Positions 5,532-6,019 of a stretch of DNA of 6,019 bases are shown one piece after another. Made by a program: the position numbers and the translations under genes. Each line of letters starts with the position of its first letter. Position 1 is the stretch's first letter. The notes beneath the pieces were generated by a model that saw only the letters and a program-made list of their open reading frames with translations, did no database searches and was not told the origin of the DNA. The stretch is from Candidatus Woesearchaeota archaeon (GTDB lineage Archaea; Nanobdellota; Nanobdellia; Woesearchaeales; JAGWAF01): NCBI GenBank assembly GCA_016932755.1, contig JAFGCE010000006.1, positions 1-6,019 on the forward strand. The letters are read 5' to 3'.

Positions 5532-5537
5532 CACCTC
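5532..5537 (-). promoter_or_regulatory. Shine-Dalgarno site of the membrane-protein gene
   Basis: GAGGTG, complementary to the usual archaeal 16S rRNA 3' end, stands 5 bases before the ATG at 5526 and fixes that start. Confidence 0.7.
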
Positions 5538-5564
5538 TTTTTACTTCCTTTCTGAATATTCTAG

Positions 5565-5572
5565 TATAAAAA
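5565..5572 (-). promoter_or_regulatory. TATA-like box of the membrane-protein gene
   Basis: TTTTTATA lies about 40 bases before the ATG. With the usual distance of about 25 bases to the start site, it would give a short leader of some 15 bases that includes the SD site. It is directly downstream of the terminator of the previous gene, where a promoter is expected. Confidence 0.45.
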
Positions 5573-5599
5573 TGTTTTTGTTTTAATAATCAATTAAAT

Positions 5600-5636
5600 A
5601 AAAAAATCCCATCTGAAGGCATTGAACCAGAATGGG
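5600..5636 (-). terminator. Hairpin plus T7 terminator after the methyltransferase gene
   Basis: On the minus strand CCCA-T-TCTG (5628-5636) pairs with CAGATGGG (5608-5615), with the T bulged; a further GG/CC pair closes the loop TTCAATG. The stem is followed by A and then seven T (5600-5606). This is the layout of a bacterial-type intrinsic terminator; in Archaea the T-run alone may suffice. An overlapping alternative stem, CCAGA with TCTGG (5627-5641), would compete with it. Confidence 0.6.
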
Positions 5637-5670
5637 TCTGGTCCGCCACTATTAAACAACAACCCAGTAC

Positions 5671-6019
5671 TTATTGCAAAATGTTGATAATCCTTCTCCC
5701 AACCTGTTTTATAGGAGTTGGTAAATACAGCGGGAACCTCAATCTAATACTAAACTCAAATAAATTTTTTAGTAAAAGCATATACCTCCCTTTAATACGG
5801 TCTTTGAAAGTATTTTGTTTTACTTTTTGCGCAAAGGTAATACCATCGACAAATTTAACATTTTTGAATTGGTTGGATATATAAACATTATCAGCTACAA
5901 CCTTCTTTGGGCCTTCTACCCCTATAGTGTCATGAAAAGCCATTATCCCTCCGTTTACCAGTTTTGGGAACCACAAATCAAAATCTAATTTCACGAAGTT
6001 ATATTCATGGGCGCCATCA
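5671..6019 (-). CDS. Class I SAM-dependent methyltransferase, C-terminal part (cut by window edge)
   Basis: The frame is open to the right edge and ends with TAA at 5671, giving the last 115 or so residues of a longer protein. The start is outside the window: a GTG at 5992-5994 is internal, because conserved sequence continues upstream of it. Motifs are DGAHEY (6001-6018), then DFDLWFPKLVNGGIMAFHD (the GGIMAFHD part at 5929-5952), then VVADN. This is the pattern D-G-x-H-x-Y ... W-x-P-K-L-x-x-G-G-I-x-x-F-H-D of the Methyltransf_24-like Rossmann methyltransferases, often found with sugar, surface-polysaccharide or small-molecule modification genes. The SAM-binding glycine loop is not in the window. 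The C-terminal 45 residues are basic and aromatic and not recognised. Base composition is about 34% G+C over 5701-6000 (hand count), well below the rpo genes, suggesting an accessory or transferred gene. The substrate cannot be told. Confidence 0.75.
   Translation of the reverse strand, partial: DGAHEYNFVKLDFDLWFPKLVNGGIMAFHDTIGVEGPKKVVADNVYISNQFKNVKFVDGITFAQKVKQNTFKDRIKGRYMLLLKNLFEFSIRLRFPLYLPTPIKQVGRRIINILQ

Noticed and set aside
5608..5650. tRNA remnant or attachment site, suggested by GGTTCAATGCC and an acceptor-like end on the minus strand
   Set aside because: The T-stem does not pair beyond two bases and no 5' half or anticodon arm is found. The same bases are better explained as the stem of a terminator followed by T7.
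5671..5994. Methyltransferase read as a complete 107-residue protein starting at GTG 5992-5994
   Set aside because: The conserved DGAHEY motif continues upstream in the same frame to the window edge, so the GTG is an internal Val codon and the gene is truncated by the window.
1..6019. CRISPR array, insertion sequence, or toxin-antitoxin/defence cassette
   Set aside because: No regularly spaced direct repeats, transposase, terminal repeats with target duplication, or small toxin-like gene pair was seen on either strand.

Overview
The window is archaeal, and every gene I can support lies on the minus strand. The left three quarters is the 5' part of an archaeal RNA polymerase operon, in transcription order rpoH (subunit H), rpoB2 (B''), rpoB1 (B'), rpoA1 (A'). 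The A' gene runs off the left edge. A split B subunit with this gene order is typical of many Euryarchaeota and DPANN lineages. Lys-rich proteins, heavy AGG use for Arg and the tRNA introns described below would fit a DPANN-like or deep euryarchaeal genome, but that placement is inference and no species is identified.

Layout from right to left (direction of transcription): 6019-5671 is the C-terminal part of a class I SAM-dependent methyltransferase, clearly more AT-rich than the rest, ending in a hairpin plus T-run terminator (5636-5600). Next is a monocistronic-looking gene (5526-5017) for a small multi-pass membrane protein with a basic Lys/Ala/Pro-rich tail, with its own TATA-like box and Shine-Dalgarno (SD) site and a T-rich terminator. 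A spacer of about 200 bases (5016-4819) contains no gene but has a GNRA-capped hairpin and overlapping inverted repeats that could form a pseudoknot. It is followed by tRNA-Asp(GUC), tRNA-Lys(UUU), and then rpoH-rpoB2-rpoB1-rpoA1. tRNA spacing is 9 bases, tRNA-Lys to rpoH is 28 bases, and the rpo genes are 15-19 bases apart or overlap by 8, so the tRNAs may share a transcript with RNA polymerase.

The most interesting content is in the two tRNAs. Each is interrupted by an intron at an unusual place: a 41-base intron in the D-loop of tRNA-Lys and a 36-base intron in the T-loop of tRNA-Asp. In both, the sequence folds into a near-canonical bulge-helix-bulge: a 4-bp central helix between two 3-base bulges, with the cut sites exactly where splicing restores a standard cloverleaf. 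A simple tRNA or ORF scan would probably miss both genes, because spurious open frames cross them.

A second notable point is a charged low-complexity extension of about 55 residues at the N-terminus of RNA polymerase A', upstream of the conserved clamp sequence.
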